A stretch of DNA of 64,000 nucleotides from Blumeriella jaapii (Eukaryota > Ascomycota > Leotiomycetes > Helotiales > Drepanopezizaceae): the NCBI GenBank assembly GCA_009599575.1, contig VWND01000066.1, positions 62,001 through 126,000 on the forward strand, written 5' to 3'. The position numbers were made by a program, and so were the translations under genes. Shown here piece after piece: positions 12,201 through 19,360 of the stretch; positions within the stretch are counted from its first letter, which is position 1, and each line of letters begins with the position of its first letter. The notes beneath the pieces were generated by a model. It was given only the letters and a program-made list of their open reading frames with translations, was not told where the DNA came from and searched no databases.

Positions 12201-12956
12201 TTTAAGGTCAAATTGGCTGAAGACTTTATGGGATGGGTTGCCGAGATAAGCTGCACAGTCGTCAAGTCCAATGAGAGTGCAGCCCGGGGTTTTCTCCTTA
12301 ATTTTCGAATAATCGAAGGTCACTCGATATTCTCCTTCACCTGGTCGAGATTCGGCAGACTTGTTGATGAGGTGAGGGTGACTGTTCCAATCTGAAAGTC
12401 TGCCATTCGCCATGTAAGTAGATTCGAAAATTCCATAGCGAATCCCTTCATTCAAAGTCTTGTTCAGCCAGGCCAACTTAACGGGAGTGTATCTCCGATG
12501 TGCGTTGTCTGCTATTGGTGGTGCCTCTGGAGGTATCCGGTGTCGATGGATATACAGGTCAGTGTACGGAAACTCACTAAGGCCGGTGCTGTTGACTTCC
12601 CGGTACGTGTACATCAGTCTTTGTACATCTCTCAGCCTGTGTGTGGGAATGCCATCTCCAAATGTCAGTCCACATGAAGTTGCCCATTTGTCAAGGACTT
12701 CATCAGTAGGATTCTCCAATGGCAGTCTCACAACTCTCCTCTCAGTGGGAAAGGGCAAAGCCTTCTCGGGATCGCCGAGGTTGTGTTCTGGTGTAAAGGT
12801 GGTGGCAGCGGCAGCCACACAAGGTTCTGTTTTCACCTTCGAAGAAGAAGGTTTAGTCATGCAAATTGGAGGGGGTAGCGAATTTGGTATATCAGATAAC
12901 ACGTCCAACAATTCAACAGTGGTAAAGGCTGGTTCCACTGTGACGGGGGTGAACAA
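9261..12956 (-). CDS. Element F pol: reverse transcriptase, RNase H, integrase
   Basis: Open frame of 1,231 codons whose first listed codon is TTG, not ATG; the frame is open further upstream into the end of the preceding ORF, so it is probably entered by a frameshift. Motifs by residue: RT palm FSQFDLKHGYWSVRI near 246-260, MPQGAASSAF near 283-292, catalytic YMDD 341-344; RNase H TDAS 489-492, YTDHAPLTHFL 557-567 and NQVADALSR near 599-607; integrase zinc-binding H803, H808, C837, C840; catalytic triad D867, D926, E961 (D-x34-E). All catalytic residues are present. The stretch after the integrase core shows no chromodomain. The product copies the element RNA into DNA and inserts it in the nucleus. 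Confidence 0.92.
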   Translation of the reverse strand: MFTPVTVEPAFTTVELLDVLSDIPNSLPPPICMTKPSSSKVKTEPCVAAAATTFTPEHNLGDPEKALPFPTERRVVRLPLENPTDEVLDKWATSCGLTFGDGIPTHRLRDVQRLMYTYREVNSTGLSEFPYTDLYIHRHRIPPEAPPIADNAHRRYTPVKLAWLNKTLNEGIRYGIFESTYMANGRLSDWNSHPHLINKSAESRPGEGEYRVTFDYSKIKEKTPGCTLIGLDDCAAYLGNPSHKVFSQFDLKHGYWSVRIHPDDRHVYAFSAPGHPQMQPTRMPQGAASSAFSYTELMKIVLGEIPKSQNAIDQGFDDSEPSLFSPHVIGNTFELQKLGFYMDDIFSGSPDFDSAFAMLRDHLLPRLLWSQLKLSFKKCKLFMKEIMVLGIRYRSGRALIKTERSTAIQSWPVPTTLTQVKQFLGAIQITRNWVKNFAEIARPLNRLTGHAHWRWGPPEAISFSLLKDKCSSAVERAGHIPLKPVQMYTDASAFAGGCCILQVQEGESTPVPLLYDSFTFTKTQRQYGTYKRELLVMVEFCRKYAHMLRCEEPSVLYTDHAPLTHFLNSGSTQEGIYARWAAEMRALNVSIQYIKGGRNQVADALSRTIFPGEECDEVDLNQFGGMSVEDPIWRWKDGKDGYEQLLREVADPSILLSKEKIEGIRKMLDPNTIMTLAGVSKQDEKFVAALCAIGGIEYTIGLESPSPFAGIAIWEDERVAEVSATTLTDPLTAYKTCWWYADVVNLLLEGKYPEGNDKVKRATLQRKATRYRWEDNALWYSWKEEFKRCLVPSQVSEALKTAHDQGGHFAANITTRKLRNVWWPSVTKDVSLYIKGCLQCAKFGTAQKSQPLSRVVVSGPMELLGADFCGPFPGVPDEYKYLLIVIDYFSRFIWAYPCSTPSSEQAIKALTSLFTNDGTPVGFYVDPGSHFSARLKTFAEERGVLWTNSPTASKKSTGMAEKAVDIVQRALSKTVGTFPQKLESVVFEANAREMPNLGYSAFNIHRGHQPRAAIDIAFPAYYAQTIHNNLEAGGFPEELWSADSADFEEWGDVVLEHLANQEVLRERITKTNDRNARTRAERYTKQHQPLRTFLPGSLVMLYDHTAAGQKLKPSWRGPFRISGIGGEHQRSYTLEQINGKPIPRHFHIDQLKAFYLRTAYLVTGEEERLPVYQNLRAGRSQHSLPLELREEFLQRQREIDTVPGVWSVQMQFEDHYSFLEELFRDDAWMCV

Positions 12957-13003
12957 TCCCCCTTTGGATGAGTTTAACGCCTTCCCAGGGCCAAACAGAG
13001 AGT

Positions 13004-14668
13004 TTAGTTTTCCGAGTCCTCTGAATCGGTGTAGTCGGAGTCGGAGGAGTCGTCCTCGTCAGAGTCTTCTCTCTCGGAGTCGGTTGTGTCAACATCGTTA
13101 TTGGCGTCGGAGTCGGGATCCGGTTGAAATTTGACGGTCATGTTCTTGAAGGATTTTTCGGACTTCTTCAGTGGGTGCAAGACCAGGTTGATGGCGGCGG
13201 AGGGGGCAAAGAGAGGTCCCTGGATTGTGGTTGCAGATTCTCCCTGCATATTCCCCCCAATTGTGATTTCACTCTTGCAGATGTTCATCTTTGCGTCCAC
13301 CAAGTGCAGCCATGGTAAGCCCAGGAGTAGACTCAGACTCTTGTCGTTAGGCCCAGATTGAGCCCGAATGAAAGCATGGATATGACGCCAGATGCCCTTC
13401 ACTCCGAAGTTGATTGTGACGTACTCGTCCAAGCGATGTAGCTTCCCGTCAGCTGTGGTGTAGCTGATGCCTGCGAAGCCTTTCTGTCTGAGACTCTGAA
13501 TCTCCAGCTTCAACTGCTTGGCCAAGTTCCACGAGATCAGAATGATGTCTGCACCTTGGTCTACAGACGACATTCCGAGGGGGAGTTGCACTTCCACCTT
13601 CTCTCCCTTCTTCTCGACAATGATGGAACCCTCAACTTTCCAGGCCTTCTCATCAGGATGGATATCTGGAACCAGTTGGGTAAGGTTGGCAACCAAAGGG
13701 ATTGGGTCTGTCAATTGTGCAGGAGTATCCTTCGCAGCCTTCTTCTCCGATCTCTGATTCTTTCTGGTGCTCAGCTTTCGAAACTGTTTGGAAACTTCCG
13801 GAGACAGCTGGAAAAGTTCTAAAAGGTTGATCGTGACTTCGAACTTGGAGGCTAAGTCCACATAATTCATAGGGCCTTCCCCTGATCGCCCCACAATTTC
13901 TCTCAGGTGTCTCACTCTGGAGGCTGGCTTCTCTGCTGCAACTTTCTTGGATCTGGTTTGGCGTACTGGTCTTGCAGCTTGAGGCGCACCGTCATCCGAG
14001 CTCACGACCCTAATTCTCTTTCTTACTCTGTCAGCCATGAAGGCATTGACCTGAACATCATTTTCGGCCACTGTGGTGTATCCCAAATCTCCTGATGGGC
14101 CCACGGCTCCAAGGTTCTTGCCAGCTGGTCTGAAGGCGGCTTCATCCTCGATGTACGGATTCTTGTGATTTCCGGTCCATTGAGACAAAGTCATGGTGGT
14201 GCTAGCAGTGGTTGGTGTTTCTGCTACAGGTGTAGAAGCAGCAGTGGAAGCAGAGGATTCTTCCAAGATTTCGGTGATTCGTGGTTGGGCATCCTCAGCC
14301 ATGATCGTGGCCATGTGTCCTGCAACAGGAGTCTCTGGGAAGATGATGGCTCTGATGTAAGCTCTCTCCCACTCCGGCAAGGGTGCGTTCTTGCATGCAG
14401 TTCTGATGTGTCCCAACTCGCCACAACTCAAGCAGAGGGTTCCGTCCACACGGTTGTATTTTCTAGACCCATTCACAAAGGGGTTCTTCGACTCGGCACC
14501 AGACTTGATGGTCGGAGTTGATTGTTGAGGAGTATTCGTTGAGGCTTGTGCATTCCCCGAATTGTTGTTGTTGTTGCCTCCGTTGTTGGGCTCCGGAGTT
14601 CTGATTGCGATTGTTGTTGTAATTGTTGTTCCCCGATCCTCTACCACCTCGGGCGTTAGGAGGAACAT
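13004..14668 (-). CDS. Element F nucleocapsid zinc knuckle plus protease ORF
   Basis: 554-codon frame overlapping gag by 206 bases and shifted +1 relative to it. A single CCHC knuckle, CLSCGELGHIRTAC, sits at residues 79-92. An aspartic-protease-like segment follows, with SVDQGADIILIS resembling the DxGA active-site loop and LLGLPWLH the usual downstream block. The C-terminus is strongly acidic (Asp/Ser/Glu-rich). The ATG at 14,668 lies inside the gag overlap and is probably not the true start; +1 frameshifting, known in some LTR elements, or a length change in the CAA/CAG-rich tract would link it to gag. The exact frameshift site cannot be fixed by eye. Confidence 0.8.
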   Translation of the reverse strand: MFLLTPEVVEDRGTTITTTIAIRTPEPNNGGNNNNNSGNAQASTNTPQQSTPTIKSGAESKNPFVNGSRKYNRVDGTLCLSCGELGHIRTACKNAPLPEWERAYIRAIIFPETPVAGHMATIMAEDAQPRITEILEESSASTAASTPVAETPTTASTTMTLSQWTGNHKNPYIEDEAAFRPAGKNLGAVGPSGDLGYTTVAENDVQVNAFMADRVRKRIRVVSSDDGAPQAARPVRQTRSKKVAAEKPASRVRHLREIVGRSGEGPMNYVDLASKFEVTINLLELFQLSPEVSKQFRKLSTRKNQRSEKKAAKDTPAQLTDPIPLVANLTQLVPDIHPDEKAWKVEGSIIVEKKGEKVEVQLPLGMSSVDQGADIILISWNLAKQLKLEIQSLRQKGFAGISYTTADGKLHRLDEYVTINFGVKGIWRHIHAFIRAQSGPNDKSLSLLLGLPWLHLVDAKMNICKSEITIGGNMQGESATTIQGPLFAPSAAINLVLHPLKKSEKSFKNMTVKFQPDPDSDANNDVDTTDSEREDSDEDDSSDSDYTDSEDSEN

Positions 14669-15989
14669 AGGACTGCTGTCCCTGGTTGTTGTTCCAGTTT
14701 GCTCTCAAGTTAGCACGCGCATCACCCGTATTCTGACCTTGTTGAGCTGGGGTCTTGTTGCGGTTCTGCTGGGATTGGGCGTTATCTGCGGCTGGAACAG
14801 GCTTCACAGTCTGGCCAGGGTTTGTCAATGCCAGCGTCTGTCCTTGCGCATACTCCACGTATTGCTTTCCTTGGTAGGTTGCCATAGCGACTGCCACTGG
14901 CATACCCAAGCCTTCCTCCACGAATTCCACCAACTTGTTGTGGAAGTTCTTCTCATCAATCTCTGCCTGGATTCTCTCTTGGGTCTTCAGAGCAGACTGA
15001 GAGAGGCACAAGATTTCATATGCCTTCCACAAGCATGGATACAACAGAACGTTGTTCGACAGAGCGTGGGTTCTCAACTTTTCATTTCTCACCCCAACCA
15101 CAAAGGCCGTAGTGATGGACTTCAGGATGTACCGATCTGAATCCGATTGTTGGTTCTCGTACTGGTTGTTCATGGCGTTCTTGTCAAGGTCCTTCCCACC
15201 AGTCTTCTTCAATAGAGCTAGGGTTCGAAGGTAGTATTGGGATAGGGTTTCTCCCTCGTTCTGTGCAAGATCACGTACATCACGGAAGACATCGGTTTCT
15301 TCCATAGGGTCTTCATCGGTTGGGTACTGGGCTTTCAGCCACTCAATGACTTCAGTCTTCTCTTGGGCTTTGGCAGATAAGCGGTTAGCCATGATAGCAC
15401 GCATGCGCGGGTTGCTTCTGAACTTAGAAGCAGCTCCTCCTGTTAGAAGGATGGATATGGCTCTGAGGTATGTGGATGGCTCAGGGTCAAATTGTCCATC
15501 CACTTCGAAGTCATAGTCCAATCTATCCAGCCAATACTCGGCTGGCATCTCCCCATCATAGTCCTTGCATCTCTCAAACCGCGGCATCCTTAGGACGGGC
15601 ATGTTGGGGATCTGTTGGGGTGTTCTTGTCTCTATCTTTTCTCGGTGTTCTGGCGTCTTAGGGGAGTTTGCCTTCAGCTGCCGGTTCAAGTCCTCAACTT
15701 GTCTGGACGATAGACCTGTACTAAGGCCTTCTATGGCTTTGTCAGACTGCTCCTTCTCTGCCTTGCTTGCGAATGCACTTGGGAATTGCTGGAGCCTCTG
15801 GCGGGTATCCGACATAAGCCTTCTGAGGGTCTCTGCCGATAGTTGATTGTTGTTGGGTTTTGCAGGGCCTGGTGTGGGTATGGTGGGTGAAGTGTCTTTC
15901 GATGTTGGTCCTGACTGTGTAGAATGGCTCTCGGAGTTGGTTGATGGAGAAGCAGGTGTATCTCTCCACTCGTGCGCACCTTCCTTCAT
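14463..15989 (-). CDS. Element F gag (capsid) protein
   Basis: 508-codon ORF starting at a true ATG, about 460 bases inside the 5' LTR. The N-terminal third is Ser/Thr/Pro-rich. A helical capsid-like core follows (YWLDRLDYDFEVDGQF, then EVIEWLKAQYPTDEDP), typical of Ty3/Gypsy gag. The C-terminus is Asn/Gln-rich, with a run of CAG/CAA codons where the frame is lost. The zinc knuckle expected at the end of gag is found in the next frame instead. It would assemble the cytoplasmic particle in which reverse transcription takes place. Confidence 0.85.
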   Translation of the reverse strand: MKEGAHEWRDTPASPSTNSESHSTQSGPTSKDTSPTIPTPGPAKPNNNQLSAETLRRLMSDTRQRLQQFPSAFASKAEKEQSDKAIEGLSTGLSSRQVEDLNRQLKANSPKTPEHREKIETRTPQQIPNMPVLRMPRFERCKDYDGEMPAEYWLDRLDYDFEVDGQFDPEPSTYLRAISILLTGGAASKFRSNPRMRAIMANRLSAKAQEKTEVIEWLKAQYPTDEDPMEETDVFRDVRDLAQNEGETLSQYYLRTLALLKKTGGKDLDKNAMNNQYENQQSDSDRYILKSITTAFVVGVRNEKLRTHALSNNVLLYPCLWKAYEILCLSQSALKTQERIQAEIDEKNFHNKLVEFVEEGLGMPVAVAMATYQGKQYVEYAQGQTLALTNPGQTVKPVPAADNAQSQQNRNKTPAQQGQNTGDARANLRANWNNNQGQQSYVPPNARGGRGSGNNNYNNNRNQNSGAQQRRQQQQQFGECTSLNEYSSTINSDHQVWCRVEEPLCEWV

Positions 15990-16423
15990 TAAGTGCTGAC
16001 GTCTTCGATTTTGGCCTTACTCAGACTTTTGCTGAATTGAAGTTTAGAAAGGCCTTTTGTCGTGTGTATTTGGGACAGTGGTTCTTCGTGCTGTATGAAC
16101 TTCCTTCCAATGACCCTGTTGTGATCCTTCTCTTGTATGGGTCTTCTTTCCTAGCTTCTGGGTGTTGGTGTCGACCCTTTTGTAAGGTCTTGAAGTTGTC
16201 CTTCGTGTCGTGATTCGATGGCGTATTCTGTGGTCAATGGCGTTTTCGGGGTTTGTCTCTTCAGTGATGTCCTTCTTGTCCTGGGTTCGTTCTTTGATCG
16301 ATTTCAAGTCTTCTTGATGAGGTCTTTGGGTAAAGGCTCTCTTGGGTGTTTCGATCTTCTTTTCCGGGTGACAATTCGATTCTCTCGACCTTTGTGCAAT
16401 AACTCGATTGCGAAAAAGGGCTT

Positions 16424-16447
16424 GTTCGACTCCCTGCGGAGGGCACC
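16424..16447 (-). other. Element F primer-binding site (tRNA 3'-end complement)
   Basis: Immediately inside the 5' LTR, the minus strand starts GGTGCCCTCCGCAGGGAGTC, preceded by the LTR-terminal T, giving the TGG expected opposite a tRNA CCA end. The forward strand, GTTCGACTCCCTGCGGAG and onward, resembles a tRNA T-arm plus acceptor, as a long PBS should. I cannot name the tRNA by eye. Confidence 0.65.
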
Positions 16448-16579
16448 AGTTGAAGCTTTGAAATACCTCCACGAGGGGTGCTTGATTAATCTAGAACTAA
16501 GTCTACAGGAAACGAAAGAATAGGCTGTGGCCAGTGTGGTCCGTGCTCCATAGTGGCCTTAGGCCACTAGGCTATCACA
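16448..16579 (-). repeat. Element F 5' LTR
   Basis: 132 bases, no difference seen from the 3' LTR at 8,967-9,098. The AGTGGCC-TTA-GGCCACT inverted repeat is at 16,552-16,568. It should hold the element promoter; no clear TATA box is seen in so short an LTR. Confidence 0.95.
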
Positions 16580-16584
16580 GTGAC
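16580..16584. repeat. Target-site duplication GTGAC, right copy (element F)
   Basis: Matches 8,962-8,966. It lies within exon 5 of the RING gene (Val-Thr codons). Confidence 0.9.
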
Positions 16585-18829
16585 CGATCCCGTGAAAGCC
16601 CCATGAAAGTAGTTGCCAAACAATCGTATACCGTTGGCAAGTGTGCGTGGTGCGTCCGGGTCCGAGCTGTCGTACAATTGGAAGATTTGTTTCCTAGAAA
16701 GAGCGTCGGTTAGCACTTTCAGGGCTTCAGTTCTACTCTAGCTCTGTTGCCGGTAGGTAGTTTCTCCTGTTGGAAGGGCCATTCTTTCTTTCCATGTGAT
16801 AGATCTGCTTACCACGGTCGACTCCCTCGCCAGTCTCGAAACAGCCTGAAGTCTCTCCTGTGTCTATTGACCAAGCTCATATGGGACAGCACGGTATAAA
16901 GGTAACTTTCTTGATCACCGGCTCCGCCTGAATTCAGTGAAATGGTAAAATTTTCCACACTCCAATAATAGGGCCAATTCTTCTCTGCCACATGTCGGGC
17001 CTCATCCAGCAACGAAACTTGTTTGCTGATTAATTTGTCTTCGAAGTGCTCGAGTGACAAGGCCTTCTCGAATAGTTCCTCGCGACGAATCAAATCGACT
17101 GTTTGAAAAGGTTAGCGGGGCCATCCCTCTAGGTGTCTCTGAAGAAGACTTGACAGTCAACTACTCCTGAGCAGACAAGATGAGAATTTAATGGATAATT
17201 CTCGACTTCTCTTACCTATGAGATCATCAATATCATGGTTCGGGTTGGAACCGTGCTGTGCCAATTCTATCTGGTCAAAAGTCAGGACCTAGGTAGCCTC
17301 AAACTTCATGAGAACATATGGTTGGAAGGGAGAACATACCGCCATTATGTTATTGAGATAGTCCATACCAAGGGCCTGCAAGTTTGCATCCACTTGCGCC
17401 TCCAAAGAAAGCACCGGTGTATTTGCAAAATGATCCATGAGTTCTTCATCCACATTTGCGAAAGGCGGCAGGCCCTGCAGAACTCTTGCCTGATTCTTGG
17501 AGGCCACGTCTCTGGCTAATTGACCTGGCGTCCGAAGATCCAGTCTCTGACTCACGGACGCAGCGACCCGTTCCATGAGATTCAGTATCCTCTGCCTCGA
17601 ATCGAACAACCACTTTGCGTTCGCCACATCTTCATCGGTTCTCCTTAGTGCATAGCCATCCGTGGCTTCGTAGGGATGCGATGAAAGGAACTCGTCCATC
17701 AGAAGTGCTCTGGCAGCCGCATACAAATACCCAAACGCTAAAAGATAGTGCATATCATAGTTACCATCAGCGTCAACGAAAGTCAAGCCTTTGCGATGGA
17801 GCATTCTTATCAATAGACGGCGGAATTCATCTTCTAGCTGTAACCCATACGCTTGCCTTGGATCTGGCGCCGACGTGGCAATATTCGAACCGTCTGGCAA
17901 GGGATTTTCCAATATCACTTTCTGAGCCCTATCCAGGAATCTGTCGATTGATTTAAGAGAGCTGGCTCCCTGCCAACACCTTTGTAGTCGCTTAAGTGTT
18001 ATTGAAAATGGATGGTCATCAGGAAGGCTTACGATAGCCTTTTCGAAGTGTGTGATTAGAGACGCGAGGCGGGGTGATGGTCTGATGTGCTGAGACCGAG
18101 GATCCATTAACATTTGACCTTTCAGCACATTAGATACGCCTTTGCCATCATCAGGTCCGTTTCTGAGGTCTCGTTCGAATATAGCAGTATAGTTATCACT
18201 CAAATCCTGTTCGTGTTAGTCGGGTCATGACTGTAACAATAGAATCTTCTTCCATACCGTTGTTAATTCTTCTTTAAGATTGTCATTTAAGTTCCTTCCT
18301 GACTCTGCCAATAGAGATTTGATTTCTGTGTATAACTCTCCCGGTCCTGCCGTTGCAGCAGGCTGAGCTTGTTGTGCTGCCATTATGATTTCTTTTGCTG
18401 TCCCAAAATCTAATTCTCGAGAAACCCGCTGGAGCAGAGTTGCGTGTAATTTCTATACAGCTGGGAGGAAAAAGATATCCTTGGATCGCCCAAACAAAGG
18501 ATTTTTCCGGAATAGGAGACGTGCTTTGACAAAGTCGACCTCTTTGTTGTCCGGCATGGTGCCCGCTAAATCCAAACACAAGTAATGACAAAAAAATTGC
18601 GGGGATGATCTGGACCGATGCGCAGTGTGTTCGTACTGAACTTCATAGGAATGTTGGTTATGTTACAATTGTATGGAATTGAAAGCTACTCTAAGGGACG
18701 AGCCGTTCAAGTACAAAGACTCCGGTCTGCTCTCCAGAACACGTGACACTTAGAGCATGTGAACTTCTCTTGTGGTTCAAATTCCAAATGTAAAAGATTG
18801 AAAGAAGTATTGGGGACGGATTCGGCGCA

Positions 18830-19124
18830 GAACATTGGTGAGGATACTCTTACATTTTCAGGCAGGGTAAAATTGGGGAAATGGTCACATCCCTCCATAG
18901 CGTTCCTCAACCTATTGATAACATTCTTCTCGGCTCGGAAGAAGACGACCCAAAAACAGTTGGGATGTACGTTCCAATTAAGTGGTGGATTTCCGACAGA
19001 TAAGAAGAAATTCGTTTCCAAACTAGTCGCAGACTGCCAACAGAACATTCAAACTCTTGGAGAAAGAATCGGCTCTCCTAAAGCATACCTAGAGGAAGTT
19101 CCATTCGTTAAGTCAGCAACATAA
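18830..19124 (+). pseudogene. Possible decayed gene fragment with a frame shift
   Basis: Forward frame near 18,845-19,002 reads GKIGEMVTSLHSVPQPI, then SEEDDPKTVGMYVPIKWW, with a protein-like composition and normal codons, and stops at TAA after ISDR. In the neighbouring frame, starting a few bases further on, the text continues KKKFVSKLVADCQQNIQ and ends at 19,124. A one-base shift near 19,001 would join the two. No domain is recognised and no start is apparent. It may be the 3' end of a decayed gene; the rest of the 18,759-19,124 frame looks like a shadow. Confidence 0.25.
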
Positions 19125-19349
19125 TAGCCACTGGCGAGGCATTGTTAACAGAAAAATTGGAAGACATGGGTTTTCCTTCAATGCATCGCCGTTTTTCTTC
19201 GAGGATTCAAGTCTGTTAACATCTATCCGATAAGTCGTCTCCAAATGATGTGCGTTACCTGCCACAGCACCGTACGCCTTCTCTACAACCCTTGCAACTT
19301 GCAATTGGGATGCGGTTTTGGTGATCCAGGCAGTTAAGATCCGGGACAT
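19113..19349 (-). CDS. Small hypothetical ORF downstream of the M81 gene
   Basis: ATG at 19,349 opens 78 codons beginning MSRILTAWITKTASQLQVAR and ending in LLCC. It begins 12 bases after the M81 stop codon on the same strand. Composition is protein-like in the first 60 residues, but no domain, signal peptide or intron is evident. It could be 3' UTR of the M81 transcript. It overlaps the fragment on the opposite strand by 12 bases. Confidence 0.2.
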   Translation of the reverse strand: MSRILTAWITKTASQLQVARVVEKAYGAVAGNAHHLETTYRIDVNRLESSKKNGDALKENPCLPIFLLTMPRQWLLCC

Positions 19350-19360
19350 TTGAATAACTT

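Larger units (their letters stand above)
8967..16579 (-). mobile_element. Element F: full-length, un-mutated Ty3/Gypsy LTR retrotransposon
   Basis: A 7,613-base element bounded by two 132-base LTRs that I read as identical, flanked by GTGAC duplications. Order in the minus direction: LTR, primer-binding region, gag, zinc knuckle/protease, RT-RNase H-integrase, purine-rich tract, LTR. The pol order (RT before integrase) is Ty3/Gypsy, and no chromodomain is seen. Base composition matches the island; there is no sign of RIP, unlike every other retroelement in the window. Identical LTRs imply very recent insertion. The coding region lies in three frames, so expression needs frameshifting or the copy is slightly damaged. 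Confidence 0.95.
7750..18557 (-). pseudogene. RING-H2 zinc-finger protein gene, eight exons, disrupted by Gypsy element F and one nonsense codon
   Basis: Exons (minus strand): 18557-18258, 18206-17340, 17270-17216, 17098-16813, 16693-16580 plus 8961-8443 (one exon cut by element F), 8332-8282, 8173-7912, 7857-7750. Introns of 51, 69, 117, 119, 110, 108 and 54 bases have GT...AG ends, most with a CTAAC or CTGA-like branch site. All phases agree, giving 854 codons once F and one GTGAC duplicate are discounted. The RING is C576-x2-C579, C598, H602, H605, C608, C623-x2-C626 (C3H2C3), typical of E3 ubiquitin ligases. The C-terminal exon is Arg-rich. Codon 35 is TAG (18,455-18,453), one C-to-T at a CpA context away from CAG. 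If instead translation starts at Met-59 (18,383), the N-terminus is shorter. F interrupts codons 540-541, about 35 residues before the RING, so the ligase domain is cut off. The rest of the protein is unrecognised. Confidence 0.8.
18558..19360. other. Interval between RING gene and M81 gene; upstream region of the RING gene
   Basis: Contains the presumed promoter of the RING gene and the 3' flank of the M81 gene. Overlapping ORFs occur on both strands. Two coding-like fragments are listed separately (18,830-19,124 + and 19,113-19,349 -). No TATA box or other site stands out next to position 18,557. Confidence 0.35.

Noticed and set aside
12460..13134. Forward ORF of 224 codons opposite element F pol
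   Set aside because: Shadow of pol/protease on the other strand; no motif, and its codons mirror the coding strand.
16424..16447. tRNA gene, because of a T-arm-like GTTCGACTC
   Set aside because: Only the 3' end of a tRNA is represented, immediately inside the LTR; it is the primer-binding site.
17289..18203. 304-codon minus ORF as a complete gene
   Set aside because: It is exon 2 of the RING gene, with part of intron 2 read through at the end; an upstream exon joins it in phase.
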